From NCBI GenBank assembly GCA_020047775.1, contig JAIFNK010000253.1, forward strand, positions 1 to 5,578: 5,578 nucleotides of DNA. Reading direction: 5' to 3'. Numbering within the stretch: the stretch's first letter is position 1; every line of letters starts with the position of its first letter. Positions 1 through 5,578 of the stretch are shown one piece after another. The notes under the pieces were generated by a model. That model saw nothing but the letters and a program-made list of their open reading frames with translations. It searched no databases and had not been told where the DNA came from. Made by a program: the position numbers and the translations under genes. The DNA comes from Akkermansia sp. GTDB lineage: Bacteria > Verrucomicrobiota > Verrucomicrobiia > Verrucomicrobiales > Akkermansiaceae.

Positions 1-1
1 T

Positions 2-964
2 GCCAGCCCCGGCAGCCTTGCCTACAATGGAACCGGCGTGGGTGTCGCGGTCGTGGATACCGGCGTCGATTACAATCACGCCGACCTCCAACCGCTGGGT
101 GGGGCATCCTTCTCCGCGTTTGCCGGCACGGCACAAGACAACAACGGACACGGCACTCACGTCGCCGGAACCATCGCCGCACGCAACAACTCGGCGGACG
201 TCGTCGGTGTCGCCCCGGCCGCGACCATTTACGGCGTGAAAGTGCTCGATGCCGCTGGCAGTGGCAGCGAGTCGGGCGTGATCGCGGGCCTCAACTGGGT
301 GGCGGCAAACGCCGCGTTGGTGACGCCGCGGATCCGCGTCGTCAACATGAGCCTCGGCCGCCCTGGTACGCTTAACTACAACCCCACCCAACGTGCCGCG
401 ATTCAGAATCTTGTCGCCAGTGGCATCGCCGTGATCGTCGCCGCGGGAAATGACGCCACGTTGGAAGTATCGCAGCAAGTGCCTGCGACCTATTCGGAAG
501 TGATCGCGGTCGCAAGCACCACGGCAAAGGCCGGTATGAACTCTAACCGAAGCTTCAGCGGTGTCATCGGCGCGGATACGGCGTCCTATTTCACCTCTGA
601 TGGAGCGTTTAACTCCGCCACTGGTATCGGCGTGAGTATCTCAGCCCCGGGAGCAACTCAGGAAAATATCAGCAGGACGGGCCAGGTCCAGTCGGTCGGC
701 ATTTTGTCCACCAAACTCGGAGGCGGCACGACCGCCATGTCGGGCACCAGCATGGCGTCCCCGCACACCGCCGGCGTGGTGGCCTTGATCTGGCAGAAAG
801 CGCTGGTCCTCGGACAAACCGTGACTCCGGAGCAGATCCGCAACCGCATCCGCAGCAGTGCCAGCAACATCGGCAGTGCCCCTTTCAATAGCCCAACCAG
901 CAGTTACACCTTCGACGGCGTGCGCGAAGGCGTGCTCTCCGCCGCCGGCGCGCTTGCACCGTAA
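2..964 (+). CDS. Subtilisin-like serine protease (peptidase family S8), 5'-truncated by window edge
   Basis: This is the catalytic domain of a subtilase, an endopeptidase that is normally secreted. The frame is open from base 2 to a TAA at 962-964, so the signal peptide and propeptide, if present, lie upstream of the window. All catalytic elements are visible. Numbering from the GTG at 38, which is an internal valine and not the real start: Asp7 in VVDTGVD, His38 in NGHGTHVAGT (codon 149-151), the oxyanion-hole Asn138 in AAGND (codon 449-451), and Ser238 in SGTSMASPHTAG (codon 749-751). The protein stops about 70 residues after the Ser motif, with no cell-wall, PEP-CTERM, type IX or P-domain extension, so the mature enzyme is probably released or periplasmic. 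It converges on queG with only 16 bp between the stop codons. The family assignment is secure; the substrate is unknown. Confidence 0.95.
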   Translation, partial: ASPGSLAYNGTGVGVAVVDTGVDYNHADLQPLGGASFSAFAGTAQDNNGHGTHVAGTIAARNNSADVVGVAPAATIYGVKVLDAAGSGSESGVIAGLNWVAANAALVTPRIRVVNMSLGRPGTLNYNPTQRAAIQNLVASGIAVIVAAGNDATLEVSQQVPATYSEVIAVASTTAKAGMNSNRSFSGVIGADTASYFTSDGAFNSATGIGVSISAPGATQENISRTGQVQSVGILSTKLGGGTTAMSGTSMASPHTAGVVALIWQKALVLGQTVTPEQIRNRIRSSASNIGSAPFNSPTSSYTFDGVREGVLSAAGALAP

Positions 965-980
965 TCCCGCGCTTTTCCCA

Positions 981-1997
981 TCAACGGCCCGTGATTTGGC
1001 CGATCGCCCACCGGGCGTGTTCGGAAATCAGCGGGTCGGGATCAACGACGGCGAGTTCCAAGGCGGGCAGGTCTTCGCCCGTGCCGGTATTCCCTAACGC
1101 TACGCAGACGTTTCTCAGAAATCGCGGGCGTTTGATGCGCTTGATCGGTGATTTGGCGAACAGCGCGCGGAAGCCGTCGTCGTCGAGTCCGAGGAAATCG
1201 CGCAGGCGTTTTTCGAAAACCGTCTCGCGCGCGTGGAAGGTCATTTCCCGCGACTCCGCCGCAAAGCGATTCCACGGACAAGCGTCGAGACAATCATCGC
1301 AGCCATAAATCCGGTCGCCCATCGCGACGCGGAACTCTTCGGGGATGGGGCCCTTGTGCTCGATGGTTAGATAGGAAACGCAGCGCCGCGCGTCCACCCG
1401 CCGCGGCGCGGTGATCGCCTGCGTGGGGCAGGCCGTGATGCAGGCGGTGCATTTTCCGCAATGGTCGCCGAAGTGCTCGTCTGGAGTTAGATCCAGCGTT
1501 GTAAGAAGTTCAGCCAGGAAAAACCACGCGCCCATCTGCCGGTGGATTTGCACCGTGGATTTCCCGTTCCAGCCGAGGCCCGCATCACTCGCGAAGTCGC
1601 GCTCGAGCACCGGACCGGTATCGACGTAGAAGCGCTGGGTGCCGCCAAGCGTTTGTAATTTCGCGTCAAACTCCCGCAGCCGCTTTTCGATTAGATCATG
1701 GTAATCCTCGTTCCACGCGTAACGCGCGATCCGGTAGCCGCCGTCATGCCCGTCCGGAAACGGACTACGACCCGGATAGTAATTCAGCGCCAGGCAGATG
1801 ACCGATTGGCACCCCGTCAACACCTCGCGCGGATCACAACGCCGCTCCGGCGTGCGCTCAAGCCACGCCATTTCCCCGTGTTTTCCCCCGGCGATCCAGT
1901 TGCGGAACAAGTCCGCGTGGCTCGCCTCCTTCGCGACCGCGATCCGGCAATCATCGAATCCCAGCTCCGCTGCCCACGCCTTGATTTGTGCAATCAT
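981..1997 (-). CDS. queG: Epoxyqueuosine reductase QueG
   Basis: Cytoplasmic, cobalamin-dependent iron-sulfur enzyme that reduces epoxyqueuosine to queuosine in the wobble position of tRNAs with GUN anticodons, the last step of the pathway. With the start at 1997 the protein has 338 residues, slightly shorter than typical members of about 350-390. Visible signatures are YVDTGPVLER at about 124-133, whose Asp126 matches the proposed proton donor of the family, then GLGWNGKS, then CGKCTACITACP (Cys180, 183, 186, 190) and GCDDCLDACPWN (Cys233, 236, 240). With Cys206 these supply ligands for two 4Fe-4S clusters. The C-terminal 45 residues (NVCVALGNTG and DPLISEHARWAIGQ) form a short HEAT-like repeat typical of QueG. 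The frame is open up to 2066, but a start there would overlap aroK and add 23 residues unlike the family. The ATG at 1997, 5 bp after the aroK stop, begins MIAQIKAWAAELGFDDC, the usual QueG N-terminus. A weak GTGAGTG precedes it. It is probably cotranscribed with aroK. Confidence 0.95.
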   Translation of the reverse strand: MIAQIKAWAAELGFDDCRIAVAKEASHADLFRNWIAGGKHGEMAWLERTPERRCDPREVLTGCQSVICLALNYYPGRSPFPDGHDGGYRIARYAWNEDYHDLIEKRLREFDAKLQTLGGTQRFYVDTGPVLERDFASDAGLGWNGKSTVQIHRQMGAWFFLAELLTTLDLTPDEHFGDHCGKCTACITACPTQAITAPRRVDARRCVSYLTIEHKGPIPEEFRVAMGDRIYGCDDCLDACPWNRFAAESREMTFHARETVFEKRLRDFLGLDDDGFRALFAKSPIKRIKRPRFLRNVCVALGNTGTGEDLPALELAVVDPDPLISEHARWAIGQITGR

Positions 1998-2002
1998 CGC
2001 AC

Positions 2003-2554
2003 TCACAGATGGCCGGTGAAAAAATAGCGCGCGCTCTCGAGGATCCCGGTCGCCAACTCGCCGCAATCCAGCCCGGCGGTATCCACCTTCAGGTGCGCGG
2101 TCTCCGCGTAGAGCGGTTTTCGCACCGCCAGCAGCGCCTCCACCCGCGCCGCCGGATCATCCGTGTGCAGCAAAGGCCTTTCCCGGTTTTTCGCCGTCCG
2201 GTCGAGGATCACCGCCGTCGGCGCGTGCAGCCACACCACGTATCCCAGATGCCGCAAGAGCGCGCGGTTCTCCTCGCGGCCGATCACGCCGCCGCCCGTG
2301 GAAATGATCCGCCGTGGCGCGGCGGGATCGTTAAGCTCTTCTAACAACATGGTCTCCATCTCCCGGAATTTCTCCTCGCCCTCCTCCGCAAAGATCGCGG
2401 TGATCGGCTTGCCGGCGCGCTGCTCGATGACGTAGTCCATATCCACCAACGGGTAGCCAAGCCGATGATGCAGCTCGCGCCCGACTGTCGATTTCCCACT
2501 GCCCATGAAGCCGATGAGAACAATGTTCTTCGGCGGGGTATTCGATTGGTTCAT
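2003..2554 (-). CDS. aroK: Shikimate kinase
   Basis: Cytoplasmic NMP-kinase-fold enzyme that phosphorylates shikimate to shikimate 3-phosphate with ATP, the fifth step of chorismate and aromatic amino acid synthesis. The 183 residues match the family's usual 170-190. In order: a short polar N-terminus, the Walker A loop GFMGSGKST (15-23), VDMD (37-40) with the Mg/shikimate-binding aspartates, KFREME (62-67) with the shikimate-contacting arginine, STGGGVI (85-91, the glycine-rich shikimate site), the lid arginine in RERPLL (124-129), and RKPLYAETA (145-153), the conserved C-terminal substrate and adenine region. No key residue is missing. The ATG at 2554-2552 has a good Shine-Dalgarno sequence (AGGG at 2565-2562, 7 nt upstream). 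The gene leads a two-gene unit with queG and is transcribed away from the ABC transporter. The symbol aroK rather than aroL is by convention; sequence alone does not separate the two. Confidence 0.95.
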   Translation of the reverse strand: MNQSNTPPKNIVLIGFMGSGKSTVGRELHHRLGYPLVDMDYVIEQRAGKPITAIFAEEGEEKFREMETMLLEELNDPAAPRRIISTGGGVIGREENRALLRHLGYVVWLHAPTAVILDRTAKNRERPLLHTDDPAARVEALLAVRKPLYAETAHLKVDTAGLDCGELATGILESARYFFTGHL

Positions 2555-2558
2555 GCGT

Positions 2559-2565
2559 CCACCCT
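2559..2565 (-). promoter_or_regulatory. Ribosome binding site of aroK
   Basis: On the minus strand the motif AGGGTGG lies just before the aroK ATG, with 7 nt between AGGG and the start codon. It is the clearest Shine-Dalgarno sequence in the window and confirms the aroK start. The two plus-strand genes whose starts follow a non-coding leader lack one. Confidence 0.6.
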
Positions 2566-2613
2566 ACCGACACCACGGCGCTGGGATAAACCGTAAAAAC
2601 CTTGCGGGGCGTT

Positions 2614-2627
2614 ATTTTGAGAAAAAT
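2614..2627. repeat. Short inverted repeat in the divergent promoter region
   Basis: ATTTT and AAAAT (5 bp arms) flank a GAGA loop. A looser GGGG/CCC pair lies outside at 2606-2609 and 2628-2630. It may be an operator half-site pair or a small hairpin in a transcript reading toward aroK. The arms are short, so chance is a real possibility. Confidence 0.25.
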
Positions 2628-2633
2628 CCCTTG

Positions 2634-2659
2634 CCCGGCCGCGTCGGGTCGTTTCCCGA
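2634..2659. repeat. Overlapping inverted repeats (CCCG / TCGGG / CCCGA) upstream of the sigma-54-like site
   Basis: Three segments can pair in two mutually exclusive ways. CCCG (2634-2637) can pair with CGGG (2645-2648), and TCGGG (2644-2648) can pair with CCCGA (2655-2659) across a 6-nt loop. The block ends 4 bp before the TTGG/-24 element. It could be a regulator binding site. In this GC-rich background such short pairings are weak evidence. Confidence 0.25.
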
Positions 2660-2661
2660 AG

Positions 2662-2678
2662 TTGGTATGGCCCGTGCT
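2662..2678 (+). promoter_or_regulatory. Candidate sigma-54 (RpoN) -24/-12 promoter for the ABC transporter operon
   Basis: The sequence TTGGTATGGCCCGTGCT fits the RpoN consensus YTGGCACG-N4-TTGCW at 10 of 13 defined positions. The two essential dinucleotides, GG (2664-2665) and GC (2676-2677), are separated by exactly 10 bp as required. The mismatches are at two positions of the CAC and at the first T of TTGC. Transcription would start near 2689, giving a leader of about 58 nt to the ATG at 2747. RpoN control is common for nitrogen-scavenging transporters, which suits this operon, but a match of this quality can occur by chance. No NtrC-type activator site was recognised upstream. Confidence 0.4.
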
Positions 2679-2746
2679 TAAATCAGTGTGAACAAACGGC
2701 GAAAACTTCACACCGCGCCGTTCCACAACCCCAATCCACCGCCGCC

Positions 2747-3736
2747 ATGAAATTGATTCCCCGTCTCGCATCCGCCACGCTTGGACTGCTCGCCTTGTGC
2801 GGCGCCGCCAATGCTGAACCCTTGAAAATCGCTTACTCCGACTGGCCCGGCTGGGTCGCTTGGGAGATCGGCGTGCAAAAAGGCTGGTTCAAGGAAGCTG
2901 GCGTGGACGTGGAATTCCTCTGGTTCGACTACGTGCCGTCGATGGATGCCTACGTCTCCGGAAAAGCCGACGCGGTCTGCATGACCAACGGCGACGCCCT
3001 CGTCACCGGAGCCACCGGCAAGCCATCCGTCGCCATCATCATCAATGACTTCTCGAACGGAAACGACATGATTGTCGCCGCGCCCGGCATCGAATCGATG
3101 AAGGATCTGAAAGGTAAAAAAGTCGGTCTCGAAGAAGGCTTCGTCTCCCACCTCCTGCTCCTCACCGGACTCGAAAAAGCCGGGATGAAGGCCGAGGACG
3201 TCACCATCGTCAACACGCCCACCAACGAAACCCCGCAAGTCCTCGCCTCGAAAGCCGTGGACGCCATCGGTGCGTGGCAGCCGAACTCCGGCCAAGCCCT
3301 CAAGGTTCTGCCCGGCTCCAAGCCGATTTTCACCTCCGCCGACGCCCCGGGCATCATTTACGACGTGCTCGCCGTTTCCCCTGAGAGCCTCGAAAAGCGC
3401 AAGGACGACTGGATGAAAGTCACCAAAGTCTGGTACCGCATCGCCGACTACATGCACGACGAAGCGAACCTCGACGACGTGCTCAAAATCCTCTCCGCCC
3501 GCGTCAAAATCACGCCGGAAGAATACGAGCCATTCCTCAAAGGCACCTCCATTCTCTCCCTCAAAGACGCTCTCAAGCGCTGGGACACCGCCCCCGGCCT
3601 CGGCACCATCTACGGCTCCTCCAAGGTCGCCGACGACTTCAACCTGAAGTTCAAGGTCTATGAGAAAAGCCAGGACGTCGCGAAATACCTCGACCCGTCG
3701 TTCACCAAGGCACTTGCCGCCGAGAAGGCCAAGTAA
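2747..3736 (+). CDS. NitT/TauT-type ABC transporter substrate-binding protein, related to urea-carboxylase-associated binding proteins
   Basis: Periplasmic binding protein that captures the ligand and delivers it to the permease encoded next. The 329 residues begin with a clear Sec signal peptide: Lys2 and Arg6, a hydrophobic stretch at about 7-17, and an ANA cleavage site at 23/24. Cys18 is in a poor lipobox context (LALC), so a lipoprotein is unlikely. The mature part has the SsuA/TauA/NMT1-like fold pattern: [11 protein letters not shown] at the first strand, [12 protein letters not shown], the [15 protein letters not shown] segment, [29 protein letters not shown], and VDAIGAWQP. The MTN-DAL, D(F/Y)SNGND and VSH-LL motifs resemble, from memory, binding proteins encoded beside urea carboxylase, some of which are guanidine-linked. 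Nitrogen-compound import is therefore my inference. The start is set by the signal peptide. There is no Shine-Dalgarno sequence; the leader ends in CCACCGCCGCC. First gene of the operon, followed by a strong hairpin. Confidence 0.92.
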   Translation: MKLIPRLASATLGLLALCGAANAEPLKIAYSDWPGWVAWEIGVQKGWFKEAGVDVEFLWFDYVPSMDAYVSGKADAVCMTNGDALVTGATGKPSVAIIINDFSNGNDMIVAAPGIESMKDLKGKKVGLEEGFVSHLLLLTGLEKAGMKAEDVTIVNTPTNETPQVLASKAVDAIGAWQPNSGQALKVLPGSKPIFTSADAPGIIYDVLAVSPESLEKRKDDWMKVTKVWYRIADYMHDEANLDDVLKILSARVKITPEEYEPFLKGTSILSLKDALKRWDTAPGLGTIYGSSKVADDFNLKFKVYEKSQDVAKYLDPSFTKALAAEKAK

Positions 3737-3761
3737 GCCCTCCGTCTGACCTTCTAGCAAA

Positions 3762-3793
3762 GCCATGCCGCGGAAAAACGCCCGCGGCATGGC
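3762..3793 (+). repeat. Perfect 12-bp inverted repeat (intercistronic hairpin) between binding protein and permease genes
   Basis: The arm GCCATGCCGCGG (3762-3773) is the exact reverse complement of CCGCGGCATGGC (3782-3793), with the 8-nt loop AAAAACGC. It lies 25 bp after the binding-protein stop and 32 bp before the permease start. No T-run follows it (CACTAAC comes next), so it is not a canonical intrinsic terminator. In ABC importer operons such hairpins typically protect the upstream binding-protein mRNA from 3' exonucleases, giving excess binding protein over membrane subunits. It could also be a copy of a dispersed palindromic element; one window cannot tell. Confidence 0.85.
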
Positions 3794-3825
3794 CACTAAC
3801 ACCCATCGATTCTTCCGCTTCCTCC

Positions 3826-5193
3826 ATGTCTCGTCCCGGCATCCTCAAAGACTGGTTTGTGATCCGCCGGGATCTCCCCCAATCGCGACGCCTCGCCCTC
3901 ACCTGCGTCTCGTTCATCCTGCCGCTCGCGATCTGGTGCTTCGTCTCCTACGTCCCGTGGATCTGGCATCCGGATGTGAAAATCGAACTCTCCGCCGAGC
4001 GCGAGGGAGTCACCACCGTCTTCACGGCAGGTGACCACGTCAGCCGGGCGTTTTTCCCGGAATTTGTTGAGGCGGTTAGAAAGGACAACGCCTCCACCAT
4101 CGCCGCCCGCAAGGCCGGCACCTCCGAGAGCGGAGCCAAGCGCAAGAACCAGAAACTGCTCCGCCAGCTCGCGCCGCTCGCCGTCTCACACGACTGGCTG
4201 CCCTACACCGAGGCCCAGAACGACGCGGTCCTCTACACGCTCTGGCGCGACGTCGCCACTGGCACGAAGACCACCCGCAAGCCCGCCCTCACCCCGGAAA
4301 ATCTCGACATCGTCCGCCAGAACTGGGCGCTGCTCGCCGCCGCCTCGCCCGAGTTCTCCTACGCAAAACTTCCCGAGCAATCGCTCCTGAAATTGATCCC
4401 GCAAGGCAAGCCCGCCAACCCGATCTATCTGCCCGCGCCGGACGAGGTGATCAGCACCGGCATCCGCGACTTCACCGCCAAGGTGCCCGCCGGAGAACTC
4501 ACCATGGGCGATCGTTACAAGCGCTCGCTCCAAGTGATTTTCATGGGCTTCTTCTGGGCCTGCGTCGTCGGAATCCCCATCGGCATCCTCTGCGGCGTCT
4601 TCGATTCTTTCTCGAAACTCTTCGAGCCCTTCGTCGATTTCTTCCGCTACATGCCCGCTCCGACCTTCAGCACCCTGCTGGTCGCCGTCTTGCTAGCAGG
4701 TGACGCCCCGAAGATCGCCCTCGTCTTCATCGGCACCGTCTTCCAGCTGATCCTCGTCGTTTCCAAAACCACCCGCCTGCTCGACCCATCGCTGCTCGAA
4801 GCCGCCCAGACGCTCGGCGCGACACCCCGCCAGATGATCACCCACGTCGTCATCCCCGGCATCCTGCCGAACCTCTACAACGACCTCCGCATCCTCCTCG
4901 GCTGGGCCTGGACCTGGCTCGTCATCGCCGAACTCATCGGTGTGAAAAGCGGTCTAACCGAGTTCATCGAGACCCAGGGCCGCTTCCGCAACTTCGACCG
5001 CGTGTTTCCCGTCATCATCCTCATCGGCGTCACCGGCTTCGTCATGGACCAGGTCCTTTCGTGGCTTCACGGGATCTTCTTCCCCTGGGCCGGGAAAAAC
5101 GGACCGCTCACCCGCGGCATCGTCAAGATCATGAAATGGCCGGTCAACGCGCTCGTCACACTCACCAGTCGCAAAAGCGCACCCGAAGCATGA
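3826..5193 (+). CDS. NitT/TauT-type ABC transporter permease with a large extracytoplasmic insert
   Basis: Inner-membrane subunit of the importer (BPD_transp_1, SsuC/TauC-like). At 455 residues it is far longer than the usual 250-300. A hydrophobic helix at about 23-47 follows a basic N-terminus. It is followed by about 150 hydrophilic residues (about 50-198) with no membrane segment. The ordinary core resumes at [11 protein letters not shown] (200-210), the counterpart of the family's LPSPxxV segment. Core helices follow at about 233-258, 280-292, 297-314, 353-372 and 393-412. The ATPase-docking EAA loop is clear: [20 protein letters not shown] (325-344). The C-terminal tail of about 40 residues after the last helix is also longer than usual and basic. 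No Shine-Dalgarno sequence precedes the ATG (leader CGCTTCCTCC), but no better start exists and the N-terminal helix requires this region. The end overlaps the ATPase gene by ATGA. The insert is of unknown function. Confidence 0.93.
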   Translation: MSRPGILKDWFVIRRDLPQSRRLALTCVSFILPLAIWCFVSYVPWIWHPDVKIELSAEREGVTTVFTAGDHVSRAFFPEFVEAVRKDNASTIAARKAGTSESGAKRKNQKLLRQLAPLAVSHDWLPYTEAQNDAVLYTLWRDVATGTKTTRKPALTPENLDIVRQNWALLAAASPEFSYAKLPEQSLLKLIPQGKPANPIYLPAPDEVISTGIRDFTAKVPAGELTMGDRYKRSLQVIFMGFFWACVVGIPIGILCGVFDSFSKLFEPFVDFFRYMPAPTFSTLLVAVLLAGDAPKIALVFIGTVFQLILVVSKTTRLLDPSLLEAAQTLGATPRQMITHVVIPGILPNLYNDLRILLGWAWTWLVIAELIGVKSGLTEFIETQGRFRNFDRVFPVIILIGVTGFVMDQVLSWLHGIFFPWAGKNGPLTRGIVKIMKWPVNALVTLTSRKSAPEA

Positions 5194-5578
5194 ACGCCGA
5201 TCTCGCCCTACCCGACTACCGCGAGCAGTCGCCCGAAGTCGCAGCCCGCTTCGAGCGGCTCCGCCAGCGCCCCGTCGCCCTGCAAGTCAGCAACCTAACC
5301 AAGCAGTTCGAAACCCCGCGCGGCGTTATCACCGCGCTCGACGATGTTTCCTTCTCGGTCCACAAGCGCGAGCTGCTCAGCGTCATCGGCCCGTCCGGCT
5401 GCGGGAAATCCACCCTCGTCCGTATTCTAGCAGGCTTGGAAACATCGACGTCCGGCGAGCTCCGCGTCTATGGAGAACCCGTCTCCGGCCCCGGCCCGGA
5501 CCGCGGCATGGTGTTCCAAGGCTACACGCTCTTCCCATGGAGCACAGTGAAGGAAAACGTCATGTTCGGCCCGCGCAT
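5190..5578 (+). CDS. NitT/TauT-type ABC transporter ATP-binding protein, 3'-truncated by window edge
   Basis: Cytoplasmic ATPase that powers the importer. The window holds its first 129 residues, with no stop codon before the edge. The start ATG at 5190-5192 overlaps the permease stop TGA at 5191-5193 as ATGA, so translation is probably coupled, and it also fixes the start. An extension of about 28 charged residues precedes the ABC domain, which begins at [12 protein letters not shown], where Phe40 is the likely aromatic A-loop residue. The Walker A motif is GPSGCGKST (67-75) and the Q-loop is [11 protein letters not shown] (107-117, Gln110). The FPW after the Q-loop is characteristic of the SsuB/TauB/NrtD group. 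The signature motif, Walker B and H-loop lie outside the window. A weak GAAG directly upstream could serve as a ribosome binding site. Confidence 0.95.
   Translation, partial: MNADLALPDYREQSPEVAARFERLRQRPVALQVSNLTKQFETPRGVITALDDVSFSVHKRELLSVIGPSGCGKSTLVRILAGLETSTSGELRVYGEPVSGPGPDRGMVFQGYTLFPWSTVKENVMFGPR

Larger units (their letters stand above)
2555..2746. promoter_or_regulatory. Divergent intergenic control region between aroK and the ABC transporter operon
   Basis: These 192 bp separate two genes transcribed away from each other, so the stretch must hold both promoters. It contains an AT-rich island (about 2590-2630) within GC-rich surroundings, several short inverted repeats at 2614-2659, and a sigma-54-like element at 2662-2678 facing the transporter. 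I looked for guanidine-I (ykkC), guanidine-II (paired ACGR-loop hairpins) and guanidine-III riboswitch signatures, because the transporter resembles guanidine/urea-associated systems. I saw none. No convincing sigma-70 -35/-10 pair stands out in either direction. The last 40 bp before the binding-protein ATG are C-rich and carry no Shine-Dalgarno sequence. Confidence 0.7.

Noticed and set aside
948..976. Intrinsic terminator of the protease gene
   Set aside because: The stem is only 5 bp, the loop is 15 nt, and the T-run is just four bases. This is too weak to annotate as a feature and is kept only as a remark in the findings.
1998..2066. Upstream in-frame extension of queG to a start at 2066
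   Set aside because: It would overlap the aroK 3' end by about 60 bp and add an Arg-rich segment not seen in the QueG family. The ATG at 1997 gives the typical N-terminus.
2580..2746. Guanidine (ykkC-type) riboswitch in the transporter leader
   Set aside because: I looked for one because of the transporter type, but the conserved ACACGG/GGGA-type core of class I, the paired ACGR loops of class II and the class III pseudoknot strands were not seen.
2331..2771. 146-codon minus-strand frame overlapping the aroK start and the intergenic region
   Set aside because: It runs in another frame through the N-terminal half of aroK, whose Walker A and shikimate motifs are intact in the accepted frame. 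The product has no family features.
2708..3802. 364-codon open frame on the minus strand covering the whole binding-protein gene
   Set aside because: It is antisense to a gene with a signal peptide and clear family motifs. Its Gly/Val/Glu/Asp-rich protein is what the complement of GC-rich third positions produces, and it shows no recognisable domain.
4031..4390. 119-codon plus-strand frame inside the permease gene
   Set aside because: It is a Pro/Arg/Ser-rich out-of-frame shadow of the permease insert. The permease frame continues uninterrupted and keeps the membrane core in register.

Overview
The window is GC-rich DNA in which every gene prefers G or C at third codon positions, and it looks like a bacterial chromosome. 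The two best-defined translation starts on the plus strand (substrate-binding protein and permease) have pyrimidine-rich leaders without a Shine-Dalgarno sequence. Together with a secreted S8 protease and an unusual NitT/TauT-type transporter, this is compatible with the Verrucomicrobiota / PVC group. That placement is an impression from gene style only. There is no RNA gene, mobile element, CRISPR array or sign of recent transfer.

Layout: (1) 2-964, plus strand: the 3' part of a subtilisin-like (S8) serine protease with an intact catalytic triad; its 5' end lies outside the window. (2) 981-2554, minus strand: a two-gene unit, shikimate kinase (aroK type) followed 5 bp later by epoxyqueuosine reductase (queG). 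It converges on the protease gene with a gap of only 16 bp. (3) 2555-2746: a 192-bp divergent control region between aroK and the transporter genes, holding several short inverted repeats and a sigma-54-like -24/-12 element facing the transporter. (4) 2747-5578, plus strand: an ABC importer operon of the NitT/TauT (nitrate/sulfonate/taurine) class, in the order periplasmic binding protein, permease, ATPase. The ATPase is cut by the window end.

The transporter is the most interesting part. The binding protein carries sequence signatures that I associate with binding proteins found beside urea carboxylase (guanidine/urea-type nitrogen assimilation). The candidate sigma-54 promoter would fit a nitrogen-responsive uptake system. 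A perfect 12-bp inverted repeat with an 8-nt loop lies between the binding-protein and permease genes and probably sets different expression levels for the two. The permease has an insert of roughly 150 residues between its first membrane helix and the conserved transmembrane core, where ordinary family members have a short loop. The permease and ATPase genes overlap by ATGA, a sign of translational coupling. The substrate cannot be fixed from the sequence alone.

The two metabolic genes on the minus strand are ordinary housekeeping functions: the fifth step of the shikimate pathway and the last step of queuosine synthesis in tRNA. They have no evident functional link to the transporter.
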